NCBI RefSeq assembly: GCF_900116895.1
Contig: NZ_FPCF01000001.1
Coordinates: 992,001 to 1,056,000, forward strand
Length of the DNA: 64,000 nt
Reading direction: 5' to 3'
DNA from: Pseudidiomarina donghaiensis
GTDB lineage: Bacteria > Pseudomonadota > Gammaproteobacteria > Enterobacterales > Alteromonadaceae
A program made the position numbers and the translations under genes. Positions 17,173 through 25,368 of the stretch are shown piece after piece. Under the pieces are notes generated by a model. The model saw only the letters and a program-made list of their open reading frames with translations, searched no databases and was not told the origin of the DNA. Each line of letters begins with the position of its first letter. Position 1 is the stretch's first letter.

Positions 17173-17328
17173 TTAGTCAATCTTCATAACTTGGTGTGAA
17201 GATGAGCCAATGTTATTCCGTGCCATCAACTTCTCGATGCGTTTGCGAATCGTAAGCTGAGGTGGACGTATTGGCAGAGACGCTTTCCGCTCAAACCACG
17301 CGTTAAATTTTTTACTCTGTTCTTGCAC
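17173..17328 (-). CDS. Possible small protein or leader peptide upstream of rne (unrecognised)
   Basis: An open frame of 51 codons starts with GTG (17326-17328) and ends with TAA (17173-17175). The translation is strongly charged and protein-like, with FNAWFERKASLPIRP near the start, TIRKRIEKLMARNN in the middle and HQVMKID at the end. The frame is open further upstream to a TGA but offers no ATG there, and no clear Shine-Dalgarno precedes the GTG. An overlapping 73-codon ATG frame (17226-17447) could join it by a -1 shift near a run of four A. I do not recognise the family. It could be a small gene, an rne uORF, a decayed gene, or chance. Confidence 0.3.
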   Translation of the reverse strand: MQEQSKKFNAWFERKASLPIRPPQLTIRKRIEKLMARNNIGSSSHQVMKID

Positions 17329-17434
17329 TTTGGCAACGTACTTTTCGGTTGCGCAAAAGTGTACCGCTCTCTGTCAACCGGTGCGGATTTTTCCGGCAGC
17401 TGATTATCACATGAAAAACGTTGTAAATACAAGA

Positions 17435-17463
17435 TGAACATTGTCAAGAGCTCGTGCTAAAAT
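17435..17463 (+). promoter_or_regulatory. rluC promoter with GC-rich discriminator
   Basis: The -35 is TGAACA (17435-17440), followed by a 17-bp spacer and -10 TAAAAT (17458-17463). The next nine bases, CAGCGCCCT, run straight into the rluC ATG. The GCGCC discriminator resembles stringently controlled promoters. There is no room for a Shine-Dalgarno if +1 is at or near the A of ATG. Confidence 0.5.
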
Positions 17464-17472
17464 CAGCGCCCT

Positions 17473-18438
17473 ATGAGCGAACAAACCACACCATCACAAG
17501 GCGTACGCTTTCAGACAGTCGAAGCGGGCTATCAAGAACAGCGTATTGACAACTATTTAATGGCGCAATTGAAGGGCGTACCCAAGTCATTGGTGTACCG
17601 AATTTTGCGCAAGGGAGAGGTGCGCGTAAATAAAAAGCGCGTTAAACCCGAATATAAATTGCAAGTGGGCGACATTATTCGTATTCCACCTGTGCGAGTG
17701 GCTGAAGCAAATCCGTTGCCGTCAGCTAAACTAGACCAAGTGCAAGCCCTGCAAGCTCACATTCTTTACGAAGACGATGTGTTAATGGTGATGAATAAAC
17801 CAGCGGGGTTAGCGGTGCATGGCGGGTCAGGGCTGCAATTTGGCCTCATTGAAAGTTTACGAGCCCTAAGACCGGACGCCAAACAAATGGAGTTAGTGCA
17901 TCGTTTAGACCGTGAAACCAGCGGCTGCATATTAATAGCCAAACGCCGTTCGGCACTGCGTAGTTTGCATGAGCAACTGCGCAATAAGACCATGGATAAA
18001 CAGTATTTAGCGTTGGTTCGAGGGCAGTGGCAGAAGCACGTCAAGCTAATTGCTGCGCCGTTGTTAAAGAACACATTAAAGTCAGGCGAACGTGTTGTCC
18101 GTGTGGATGCCGAAGGGAAACCTTCTGAAACGCGCTTTCGCATCGTTGAAAAATATGCGCAGTGTACTTTAGTTGAAGCCTCGCCAATTACTGGGCGTAC
18201 TCATCAAATTCGAGTGCATGCTTTACATGCTGGACACCCGATAGCCTGCGACCCTAAATATGGCGATGCAGAGTTTGACCAAAGCATGCAGACACTGGGC
18301 TTGAGTCGACTGTTCTTGCACGCGCATCAGTTAACTTTCAGTCATCCACAAACGGGCAAGGCCGTTACGGTGAATGCGCCATTAGATGACATATTAATGA
18401 ATACCTTAAAACAACTCGGCAGCCGAAAATATTCATGA
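17473..18438 (+). CDS. rluC: 23S rRNA pseudouridine synthase RluC
   Basis: 321 aa of the RluA family. An N-terminal S4 RNA-binding domain (about residues 18-80, with RILRKGEVRVNKKRVKPEYKL) is followed by the catalytic domain, whose HRLDRETSG motif carries the nucleophilic Asp. RluC makes pseudouridines 955, 2504 and 2580 in E. coli 23S rRNA. Divergence from rne matches the enterobacterial order rne/rluC. It overlaps the following HAD gene by 4 bp (ATGA). The start codon directly follows a promoter-like -10 plus 9-nt discriminator, so the mRNA may be leaderless. Confidence 0.93.
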   Translation: MSEQTTPSQGVRFQTVEAGYQEQRIDNYLMAQLKGVPKSLVYRILRKGEVRVNKKRVKPEYKLQVGDIIRIPPVRVAEANPLPSAKLDQVQALQAHILYEDDVLMVMNKPAGLAVHGGSGLQFGLIESLRALRPDAKQMELVHRLDRETSGCILIAKRRSALRSLHEQLRNKTMDKQYLALVRGQWQKHVKLIAAPLLKNTLKSGERVVRVDAEGKPSETRFRIVEKYAQCTLVEASPITGRTHQIRVHALHAGHPIACDPKYGDAEFDQSMQTLGLSRLFLHAHQLTFSHPQTGKAVTVNAPLDDILMNTLKQLGSRKYS

Positions 18439-19076
18439 AGTTTCCGCTCGTTATATTTGACTGGGATGGCACCCTGATGGACTCAGTGGGGCGAATTGTT
18501 TCATCGATGCAACGTACCGCTGCTCAGCTTCGCCTCGAGCATCCGTCTGAAACTGCGGTCCGAGACATTATTGGTATAAGTTTAGAGCCGGCCATTGAAA
18601 AACTATTTGGCCGATTAAGTCGTGCTGATATGGCGGCATTTATTGAGGTGTACCGGCAGCAATATGTGTATGATGACATCACACCGTCGCCGTTATTTCC
18701 TGGAGCCCGAGAGTTGCTTGAAGACCTGCGGGCGCGTGGTTACACCCTCGCGGTGGCGACTGGTAAAGCGCGTCATGGGCTTGAACGGGTGTGGCAAGAG
18801 GCCGGCATTCGCCATTTATTTCATGCTTCTCGCTGCGCTGATGAAACTGCGTCTAAACCCAATCCACTGATGCTACGCGAGTTACTTAATGAAACCGGGC
18901 ATGGTGTTGAACAGGCGATTATGGTTGGTGACTCAACCCACGATATGCTCATGGCTGAACATGCCGGAATGGCGCGAATTGCGGTGCGCTTTGGCGCCCA
19001 CAGCACAGACCAACTTGCTCCGCATCAACCATTAGCGATTCTCGACGAATTAACCGCCTTAACACAGTATGTATAG
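18435..19076 (+). CDS. HAD-superfamily hydrolase (phosphoglycolate phosphatase-like)
   Basis: 213-aa subfamily IA HAD phosphatase. Motif I is FDWDGTLMDS near the N-terminus, with nucleophile Asp9 and acid Asp11. Motif II is in AVATGKA, and motif III/IV is in KPNPLMLRELL and MVGDSTHDMLMAEHAG. A helical cap lies between. The real substrate is not evident; phosphoglycolate or another small phosphate ester is possible. It is translationally coupled to rluC through an ATGA overlap. An HAD gene in this position, between rluC and yceF, is common in marine gammaproteobacteria. Confidence 0.88.
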   Translation: MKFPLVIFDWDGTLMDSVGRIVSSMQRTAAQLRLEHPSETAVRDIIGISLEPAIEKLFGRLSRADMAAFIEVYRQQYVYDDITPSPLFPGARELLEDLRARGYTLAVATGKARHGLERVWQEAGIRHLFHASRCADETASKPNPLMLRELLNETGHGVEQAIMVGDSTHDMLMAEHAGMARIAVRFGAHSTDQLAPHQPLAILDELTALTQYV

Positions 19077-19111
19077 GCGCCCACAGATTGAAGTATCTAG
19101 AGGACAAAAAT

Positions 19112-19705
19112 ATGAATTTGGTCTTGGCCTCAACATCACCTTTTCGACGCGAGTTACTGGCAAAAGTTATTCGACATTTCGACGTGGCAGCCCCTGAGGT
19201 TGACGAAACGCCATTGTCTCATGAAGCACCGTGGCGACTCGTCGAACGCTTAGCGCAAGCAAAAGCCAAAGCCTTAGCAGCACGATTCCCTCAACACATT
19301 CTTATTGGTTCTGATCAAGTTGCGGTCAGTGACGGCAAAATTTTAGGTAAACCAGGCAGCAAAGCGAACGCGATTGCGCAGCTGCAGTCCATGCGTGGTA
19401 AACAGGTCACGTTTTTAACTGGTTTAGCGATTTATGATAGCCAGCAACAACGCATGCAGTCGTGTGTTGAACCCTTTGATGTTTTCTTTCGGGATTTAAC
19501 CGATACTGAAATTGAAGCCTACGTTGCCCGCGAGCAACCGTTAAACTGTGCTGGTAGCTTTAAAAGTGAAGCCTTAGGCATTAGCTTGTTCTCGTCATTG
19601 CGCGGCGATGACCCGAATGCGCTTATCGGTCTGCCGCTAATACGTTTATTAGCCATGCTTCGCGAATGGGGAATTAATCCGCTACTGGATGAAAATAGCC
19701 ATTAA
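19112..19705 (+). CDS. yceF: YceF/Maf-family nucleoside triphosphate pyrophosphatase (7-methyl-GTP type)
   Basis: 197 aa beginning MNLVLASTSPFRRELL, the Maf/YceF signature. EVDETPLS, ILIGSDQV and the KPGSKANAIAQL segment carry the conserved acidic and Lys residues. YceF hydrolyses m7GTP and related modified nucleotides. The ATG at 19112 follows AGAGGA (19099-19104) and gives the conserved start; an in-frame TTG at 19088 is rejected. It follows the HAD gene by 35 bp and precedes yceD, as in E. coli. Confidence 0.9.
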   Translation: MNLVLASTSPFRRELLAKVIRHFDVAAPEVDETPLSHEAPWRLVERLAQAKAKALAARFPQHILIGSDQVAVSDGKILGKPGSKANAIAQLQSMRGKQVTFLTGLAIYDSQQQRMQSCVEPFDVFFRDLTDTEIEAYVAREQPLNCAGSFKSEALGISLFSSLRGDDPNALIGLPLIRLLAMLREWGINPLLDENSH

Positions 19706-19710
19706 AATGC

Positions 19711-19739
19711 TTGTGTTCAGGCGCTGATTCCTTTAACAT
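19711..19739 (+). promoter_or_regulatory. yceD-rpmF promoter with GC-rich discriminator
   Basis: The -35 is TTGTGT (19711-19716), followed by a 17-bp spacer and -10 TAACAT (19734-19739). A nine-base discriminator, TCGCGCCCT, is followed at once by the yceD ATG. Its geometry is identical to the rluC promoter. A G/C-rich discriminator is typical of ppGpp-controlled translation-apparatus promoters. Confidence 0.55.
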
Positions 19740-19748
19740 TCGCGCCCT

Positions 19749-20273
19749 ATGCAGAAGGTTCGAATACCCATTACGGTAGATCCGGTAAAAAGCGCCGGCA
19801 AACAGTTGACTTATATCGGGCTTGTTCCTGGACAGTCGCTTGCTCGTTTGCAGGAGTTGCTCGCTGATCCATGTCCTGACGTTGATGTGTCGTTATCATT
19901 TGACGCGGATGAACAGGGTATGAAACGCATTCAAGGCGAAGCACAGGTTACTGTGGTTGCCGATTGTGAGCGTTGTGGTGATGCAATGACTGTGCCGTTA
20001 TCGTGTTCATTTATTTATGCACCGGTAACGAAGCGGCAGAAGGCCACCGATATGCCTGAGGAATATGAGCCTGTTGAACTTGACGAGCTAGGTGAAGTGA
20101 ATCTGCATGCATTGGTTGAAGATGAATTGATATTGGCGATGCCTGTTGTGGTCAAACATGACGAACGCGAATGTCGAGTAGATAGTAATGCAATGCAATG
20201 GGGGGAAATTGATGACTCCCCAGAAGCAAAAGATAACCCTTTTGCGGTATTGCAAGAATTAAAGCGTAAATAA
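19749..20273 (+). CDS. yceD: YceD/DUF177 family protein (23S rRNA accumulation protein)
   Basis: 174 aa of the DUF177 family, with the characteristic central Cys-x-x-Cys (DCERCGD, about residues 75-81) and an acidic C-terminal half ending NPFAVLQELKRK. In E. coli and plants YceD homologues are needed for normal 23S rRNA accumulation. It precedes rpmF with a 19-bp gap, the nearly universal yceD-rpmF pairing. No Shine-Dalgarno precedes the ATG; a promoter-like element ends 9 nt upstream, so leaderless initiation is possible. Confidence 0.92.
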   Translation: MQKVRIPITVDPVKSAGKQLTYIGLVPGQSLARLQELLADPCPDVDVSLSFDADEQGMKRIQGEAQVTVVADCERCGDAMTVPLSCSFIYAPVTKRQKATDMPEEYEPVELDELGEVNLHALVEDELILAMPVVVKHDERECRVDSNAMQWGEIDDSPEAKDNPFAVLQELKRK

Positions 20274-20292
20274 ACTTAGGAGATAGCGTAAA

Positions 20293-20463
20293 ATGGCTGT
20301 ACAACAGAATCGGAAAAGTCGTTCGAAGCGCGACATGCGTCGTTCTCACGATGCACTGAGCGGCCCTACACTGTCGGTTGACTCTACCTCTGGTGAAACG
20401 CATCGTCGTCACCACGTAACAGCTGATGGTTTTTATAAAGGCCGTAAAGTAGTTAACAAGTAA
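20293..20463 (+). CDS. rpmF: 50S ribosomal protein L32
   Basis: 56 aa: [20 protein letters not shown] at the start and [17 protein letters not shown] at the end, the canonical short, basic L32. The length matches the bacterial norm of about 56-57. AGGAGA lies upstream at 20278-20283. It lies between yceD and plsX, linking ribosome and fatty-acid synthesis as in E. coli. It is a non-zinc (C-minus) L32, with no Cys residues. Confidence 0.97.
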   Translation: MAVQQNRKSRSKRDMRRSHDALSGPTLSVDSTSGETHRRHHVTADGFYKGRKVVNK

Positions 20464-20484
20464 CCAGAACTGAGAAGTGAGGCT

Positions 20485-21510
20485 ATGGCCGCACTGACAC
20501 TGGCACTTGATGCAATGGGGGGCGATCTTGGCCCCTCAGTTGTTATAAACGCCCTTGAACGGGCGTTAGAATCTTTTCCTCAAGTTCACTTTATTGTCGT
20601 TGGCGATGAAGAAGAGCTCACTCCTTTATTGCAGCAAGCAAAATTAAATCAACATCCGCGTATTGCGATAAAACACGCAAGCCAAACGGTTACGATGACC
20701 GATAAGCCAGGTTATTCTTTACGGGCAAAACCCGATTCATCAATGCGGGTGGCACTTGAACTGGTTGCCGCGGAAGAAGCTGTGGCGTGCATTAGCGCAG
20801 GTAATACCGGTGCATTAATGACCAAAGCTTATTTCACGCTTAAAACCTTACCTGGCGTGTTACGTCCTGCACTCATGTCAGCTATTCCGCAGCAAAACGG
20901 CGGTTCGGCATTTGTGCTGGATCTTGGTGCCAACCCAGTTTGTGATTCTGACACCTTATTTCAGTTTGGTGTGATGGGCTCAGTGGCGGCACAAGAAGTG
21001 CTCGGTATTTCAAAACCGCGTGTAGCGTTGCTGAACATGGGCGAAGAAGAAATCAAAGGCAATGATGTGGTAAAAGCCACTGCTGCGTTACTGCAACAGT
21101 CACAACATATTAATTACATTGGTTTTATTGAAGGCGATGACTTGTTTTCGGGCAAAGCAGATGTGATCGTTTGTGATGGTTTTGTCGGTAATATTGCTCT
21201 AAAAAGCTGCGAAGGTTTAGCAGACTTACTGCTGAACAATATCAAATCAAATATTCACGCGCACTGGCTAACGCGCTGGTTCGTGAAACTCTTCTATCAA
21301 CGTTTACAACGCTCGTGGGATTGGCTGAAGCCCGACCACTATAATGGCGCTAGTTTGATAGGATTACGGGGTGTGGTGATAAAAAGCCACGGCGATGCCA
21401 ATGCACGCGCGTTTTATAGCGCCATTGAGCAAGCGGTTGAAGAAACCCAACGTGATCTGCCGACGCGAATTCGCGATCGGGTTGAACAAGTACTGTTAGA
21501 GCAGGAATAA
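20485..21510 (+). CDS. plsX: Phosphate acyltransferase PlsX
   Basis: 341 aa beginning with [21 protein letters not shown], the PlsX signature. Further family segments are [27 protein letters not shown] and [16 protein letters not shown]. PlsX makes acyl-phosphate from acyl-ACP and phosphate for PlsY-dependent phosphatidic acid synthesis at the membrane. It follows rpmF by 21 bp and precedes fabH by 8 bp, as in the classic rpmF-plsX-fabHDG-acpP cluster. Confidence 0.95.
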   Translation: MAALTLALDAMGGDLGPSVVINALERALESFPQVHFIVVGDEEELTPLLQQAKLNQHPRIAIKHASQTVTMTDKPGYSLRAKPDSSMRVALELVAAEEAVACISAGNTGALMTKAYFTLKTLPGVLRPALMSAIPQQNGGSAFVLDLGANPVCDSDTLFQFGVMGSVAAQEVLGISKPRVALLNMGEEEIKGNDVVKATAALLQQSQHINYIGFIEGDDLFSGKADVIVCDGFVGNIALKSCEGLADLLLNNIKSNIHAHWLTRWFVKLFYQRLQRSWDWLKPDHYNGASLIGLRGVVIKSHGDANARAFYSAIEQAVEETQRDLPTRIRDRVEQVLLEQE

Positions 21511-21518
21511 ACGTTATT

Positions 21519-22478
21519 ATGCAATCAGAAATTGCAGGAACTGGCCATTATTTACCGGGTCAGCGCCTAACCAATGCCATGCTTGAACAGCGGGTAGAAA
21601 CAAGCCATGACTGGATTGTGGAACGTACCGGCATTCATGAACGACGCATAGCTCAGGCCGGCGAAAACGCCGCTTCAATGGGCATGGCCGCAGCGCGTGA
21701 AGCGCTTCAAGTAGCAAATTTGCAGGCCGACGACATTGACTTGATCGTTGTCGCGACAACATCTGGCGAGCGAGCGTTTCCCAGTGTGGCGTGCGAAATT
21801 CAAGCGGCCTTAACTGAGAACAATATTCCCGCCTTTGACGTCGCAGCGGCCTGTTCTGGTTTTATCTTTGCTTTAAGCGTTGCCGACCAATATATACGCA
21901 GTGGTACTTACCAACGGGTGTTGGTGATTGGAACCGACGTGTTATCGCGTTTATGTCATCCGGATGATCGCAATACCTTAGTATTGTTTGGAGACGGTGC
22001 GGGAGCTGCCGTGCTGCAGGCTTCCAACAAGCCAGGAATTATTTCCACGCATTTAAATAGTGCCGGAGAGTTTGCCGACTTACTTGGCGTGAACCACGTA
22101 TCACGCACGTCGCCCGAAGAGCTCAGTGAAGCTTGGATGTACATGAAGGGCAATGAAGTTTTTAAAGTGGCCGTGAGTAAACTTAGCGAACTTGTGGTGG
22201 ATACCCTTGCTGAAAATGGCCTGGTGGCAAGCGACTTAGACTGGTTGGTACCACATCAAGCCAACATGCGAATTATCAAGGCTACTGCAAAAAAGCTAAA
22301 AATGCCTATGGAACAAGTGGTTACCACGTTAGAATACACAGGTAACACATCGGCAGCTTCAGTACCTATTGCATTAGATGTTGCCATTCGCGATGGCCGT
22401 ATTCAACGGGGTCAAAAATTATTATTAGAAGCCTTTGGCGGTGGTTTTGCCTGGGGCTCAGCACTTATTGAGTATTAA
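21519..22478 (+). CDS. fabH: Beta-ketoacyl-ACP synthase III
   Basis: 319-aa KAS III. Catalytic C112 is in [13 protein letters not shown], His in [11 protein letters not shown] and Asn in [13 protein letters not shown]. It condenses acetyl-CoA (or a similar primer) with malonyl-ACP to start fatty-acid elongation. The ribosome-binding site is AGGAAT. It lies between plsX and fabD in the expected order and has the normal length. Confidence 0.96.
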   Translation: MQSEIAGTGHYLPGQRLTNAMLEQRVETSHDWIVERTGIHERRIAQAGENAASMGMAAAREALQVANLQADDIDLIVVATTSGERAFPSVACEIQAALTENNIPAFDVAAACSGFIFALSVADQYIRSGTYQRVLVIGTDVLSRLCHPDDRNTLVLFGDGAGAAVLQASNKPGIISTHLNSAGEFADLLGVNHVSRTSPEELSEAWMYMKGNEVFKVAVSKLSELVVDTLAENGLVASDLDWLVPHQANMRIIKATAKKLKMPMEQVVTTLEYTGNTSAASVPIALDVAIRDGRIQRGQKLLLEAFGGGFAWGSALIEY

Positions 22479-22492
22479 CTAAGGAACAATTC

Positions 22493-23410
22493 ATGCGAGC
22501 TTATGTTTTTCCGGGTCAAGGATCGCAAACCGTAGGAATGCTGGCCGATGTGGCAGCAGAATATCCAGTGGTTGAAGAAACCTTTGCCCAAGCAAGTGAC
22601 GTACTTGGCTACGATTTATGGGCTTTAGTACAAAACGGCCCAGCTGAGCAACTGAATGAAACACAACGTACCCAGCCGGCTTTATTGACCGCCAGTGTGG
22701 CGCTGTATCGTGTGTTAGAGCAGGCTGGCGTAGAGGCGCCAGAGTGGATGGCAGGTCATAGCTTGGGCGAGTATTCGGCATTAGTGTGCGCCGGCGCCTT
22801 AGACTTTCAAGATGCCGTAAAGCTGGTCGCTATGCGTGGTGAGTTTATGCAAACTGCCGTGCCGACTGGTATTGGTGCCATGTCGGCGATTATTGGCTTA
22901 GACGACGAGCTGGTTGAAAAAGCCTGTGCTGAAGCGGCACAAAATGAGGTGGTGTCAGCGGTGAACTATAACTCGCCAGGGCAGGTGGTTATTGCCGGGC
23001 ATAAAGCCGCGGTTGAACGTGCGGGTAAGGCTTGTTTAGAAGCCGGTGCTAAGCGTGCACTCCCATTACCAGTTAGCGTACCATCGCACTGCGCTTTAAT
23101 GCAGAGCGCGGCTGAACAGTTAGCCGTTGAGTTGGGTAAGTTAACCTTTAACACGCCGCAGGTGCCGGTTGTGAATAACGTTGACGTTGAAGCGCCACGC
23201 GAAGCTGATCAGATTCGGGACGCCTTGGTTCGCCAGCTGTATTCACCGGTGCGTTGGACCGAAACGGTACGTCATTTGGTGGCACAAGGGGTTACCGAAA
23301 TTTATGAAATTGGCCCAGGCAAGGTATTAACCGGGCTCAATAAACGCATTGATAAAGCAATTAGCGGCGATGCGGTAAACACCGTCGATGCTATTGCAGC
23401 AAGGAAATAA
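22493..23410 (+). CDS. fabD: Malonyl-CoA:ACP transacylase
   Basis: 305-aa FabD. It starts RAYVFPGQGSQTVGML. Nucleophile S90 is in AGHSLGEYSAL, and the catalytic His is in SVPSHCALMQ. It loads malonyl groups onto ACP for all elongation cycles. AAGGAA precedes the ATG. fabG starts one base after its stop codon, so the two are tightly coupled. Confidence 0.96.
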   Translation: MRAYVFPGQGSQTVGMLADVAAEYPVVEETFAQASDVLGYDLWALVQNGPAEQLNETQRTQPALLTASVALYRVLEQAGVEAPEWMAGHSLGEYSALVCAGALDFQDAVKLVAMRGEFMQTAVPTGIGAMSAIIGLDDELVEKACAEAAQNEVVSAVNYNSPGQVVIAGHKAAVERAGKACLEAGAKRALPLPVSVPSHCALMQSAAEQLAVELGKLTFNTPQVPVVNNVDVEAPREADQIRDALVRQLYSPVRWTETVRHLVAQGVTEIYEIGPGKVLTGLNKRIDKAISGDAVNTVDAIAARK

Positions 23411-23411
23411 T

Positions 23412-24158
23412 ATGACAGATTTAATGAATTTAAATGGCCAAGTTGCATTAGTCACTGGTGCGAGCCGAGGTATTGGCAAAGCCATTGCGCAACAACTAGT
23501 AGCACGCGGTGTAAAAGTTATTGGCACGGCAACCACAGAAAATGGTGCGGCGGCTATTAGTGATTATTTAGGTGAGCACGGTGAGGGCTTGGCGCTGAAT
23601 GTGACTGATGAAACTAGCATTGCAAGCGTATTGAAGCATATTGATGACACTTATGGTCAACTTGATATTTTGGTCAATAATGCCGGCATTACCCGTGATA
23701 ACTTATTGATGCGTATGAAAGATGACGAGTGGGATAGTGTCATGGACACCAACCTTAAGTCTGTTTATCGCTTATGCAAAGGCGTTATGCGCGGTATGAT
23801 GAAGCGTCGCAATGGCCGCATCATTAATATTTCGTCAGTGGTTGGTACCACAGGCAACCCAGGGCAAACCAACTATTGTGCAGCAAAAGCAGGTTTGGCT
23901 GGGTTTACTAAGTCATTAGCTCAAGAAATTGCATCGCGCGGAATTACCGTTAATTGCGTTGCGCCAGGTTTTATTGATACGGACATGACCAAAGCGTTGA
24001 CAGACGATCAAAAACAGGCCATTTTCAGCAATATTCCTGCCGCACGACTTGGGCAGCCAGATGAAATTGCTGCAGCCGTGGTGTTTTTAGCTTCACCAGG
24101 TGCTGCATATATTACGGGTGAAACCATTCATGTGAACGGTGGTATGGCAATGATATAA
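23412..24158 (+). CDS. fabG: 3-oxoacyl-ACP reductase
   Basis: 248-aa short-chain dehydrogenase with NADPH-binding TGASRGIG and NNAGITRDNL, catalytic Ser in NISSVVG, and the YCAAK pair. It reduces 3-oxoacyl-ACP. The ATG at 23412 follows AAGGAAA (23401-23407) and is preferred over an in-frame ATG at 23388 inside fabD. The C-terminus GETIHVNGGMAMI is typical of FabG. Confidence 0.96.
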   Translation: MTDLMNLNGQVALVTGASRGIGKAIAQQLVARGVKVIGTATTENGAAAISDYLGEHGEGLALNVTDETSIASVLKHIDDTYGQLDILVNNAGITRDNLLMRMKDDEWDSVMDTNLKSVYRLCKGVMRGMMKRRNGRIINISSVVGTTGNPGQTNYCAAKAGLAGFTKSLAQEIASRGITVNCVAPGFIDTDMTKALTDDQKQAIFSNIPAARLGQPDEIAAAVVFLASPGAAYITGETIHVNGGMAMI

Positions 24159-24276
24159 AGCCAAAGGGGTACGACCTGTTAGGGTTGAGCCATTTTTTGC
24201 TTTATTATTGCGGCTGCATTCACTACACTAAGCCCAATTTTGAACACGTTACCTAAAATCAAGGGACATATATAAA

Positions 24277-24516
24277 ATGAGTACTATTGAAGAACGCGTT
24301 AAAAAAATCATCGTTGAACAGTTAGGCGTTAAAGAAGAAGAAGTAAAACCAGAAGCTTCTTTTGAAAACGACCTTGGTGCTGACTCACTTGATATCGTTG
24401 AATTAGTGATGGCTCTTGAAGAAGAGTTTGAAACTGAAATTCCTGACGAAGAAGCTGAGAAAATCAGAACTGTTGAAGCAGCTATCGATTACGTGAAAAA
24501 TCACGCAAACGACTAA
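24277..24516 (+). CDS. acpP: Acyl carrier protein
   Basis: 79-aa, strongly acidic ACP with the phosphopantetheine attachment serine S37 in [13 protein letters not shown]. Nearly every residue matches gammaproteobacterial AcpP. The 118-bp spacer after fabG probably carries a separate acpP promoter, as elsewhere, but I could not assign convincing elements. A terminator follows directly, consistent with very high monocistronic expression. The usual next gene, fabF, is not here. Confidence 0.97.
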   Translation: MSTIEERVKKIIVEQLGVKEEEVKPEASFENDLGADSLDIVELVMALEEEFETEIPDEEAEKIRTVEAAIDYVKNHAND

Positions 24517-24533
24517 GCTAAGAAGTACGGAAG

Positions 24534-24559
24534 GGCGGAATGAGAATTCCGCCTTTTTT
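24534..24559 (+). terminator. Terminator after acpP, abutting the pabC start codon
   Basis: GGCGGAA (24534-24540) pairs with TTCCGCC (24547-24553), followed by six T residues (24554-24559). The pabC ATG begins at 24562, only two bases after the T-tract. Confidence 0.85.
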
Positions 24560-24561
24560 GT

Positions 24562-25368
24562 ATGTGGTTCAACGGCCAACCCCTCGCATCGAATTCACTT
24601 GACCGTGGCCTACAGTTTGGCGACGGACACTTCACCACACTTGTTATTCGACATGGCCACGTTGAGTTTTGGCAGCGCCATTGGCAGCGCTTACAGCAGG
24701 CTAGTTCTCGGCTAGCCATGGGCCTACCGGCGCAACAAGACGTTACGCGTGTGCTTGATGACATAGCCCAACAGCATCCCAATGCGGTCGCGAAAATTAT
24801 GATTACCCGCGGTAATAGTCAACGTGGCTATGCACCAGACGCGGCTACGCCAATCAATTGGTATGTTACCGTCAACCCGCTTCCCAGTTGGTCAGCGCAA
24901 GGTATTGCCGTAGCGCAAGCCAATATGCAATTGGCGCAACAGGCTGCCTTAGCTGGCTTAAAAACGCTAAACCGCTTAGAACAGGTGTTGTTGAGTCAAG
25001 AACGCCAGCAACGGCAGGTTGATGATTTAATTGTTTGTGATACATCGGGTAACGTGATTGAAGCTGTGAGTAGTAACCTGTTTTGGTTTGATGGTCACAA
25101 ATGGCGTACCCCACGGCTAACGCTTGCCGGTGTTGACGGTGTGATGAAGCAAGAGATTTGTGCGCACGTGTTACCCGCAACAGTGTCTTCCCTAGCAACC
25201 TTTACAGAATTTGCCTCTGCCGAACAGGCGTTTTTATGCAATACTGTGTTGGGTCCGCGGCCAATAACTCATATTAATCAACGGCCGTTAGCAAAATCGG
25301 TATTACCAGAGGTTGTATATACGTGGTATTCAAACGTGTTGTCCAATTCTTCATCGTCTTTCTCGTAA
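24562..25368 (+). CDS. pabC: Aminodeoxychorismate lyase
   Basis: 268-aa fold-type IV PLP enzyme. The N-terminal region RGLQFGDGHFTT and PLP lysine in LKTLNRLEQVL are those of PabC. It converts 4-amino-4-deoxychorismate to p-aminobenzoate and pyruvate for folate synthesis. The start matches homologues, but no Shine-Dalgarno exists: the acpP terminator ends two bases upstream. Its last 46 nt overlap the start of mltG. In E. coli fabF lies between acpP and pabC; here it is absent. Confidence 0.92.
   Translation: MWFNGQPLASNSLDRGLQFGDGHFTTLVIRHGHVEFWQRHWQRLQQASSRLAMGLPAQQDVTRVLDDIAQQHPNAVAKIMITRGNSQRGYAPDAATPINWYVTVNPLPSWSAQGIAVAQANMQLAQQAALAGLKTLNRLEQVLLSQERQQRQVDDLIVCDTSGNVIEAVSSNLFWFDGHKWRTPRLTLAGVDGVMKQEICAHVLPATVSSLATFTEFASAEQAFLCNTVLGPRPITHINQRPLAKSVLPEVVYTWYSNVLSNSSSSFS

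Larger units (their letters stand above)
16936..17472. other. Divergent rne-rluC intergenic region / rne leader
   Basis: This 537-bp space separates rne (minus) from rluC (plus). Its right end holds the rluC promoter. The remainder is upstream of rne; in enterobacteria a comparable leader of several hundred nucleotides is an RNase E-sensitive autoregulatory element. I could not identify specific hairpins homologous to those. A 51-codon minus-strand reading frame with protein-like composition (17173-17328) lies inside it, described separately. Confidence 0.6.

Noticed and set aside
17226-17447. 73-codon minus-strand ORF over the rluC promoter
   Set aside because: No family resemblance or ribosome-binding site, and it covers promoter elements of the divergent gene. 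Kept only as a possible frameshift partner of the small rne-leader ORF.
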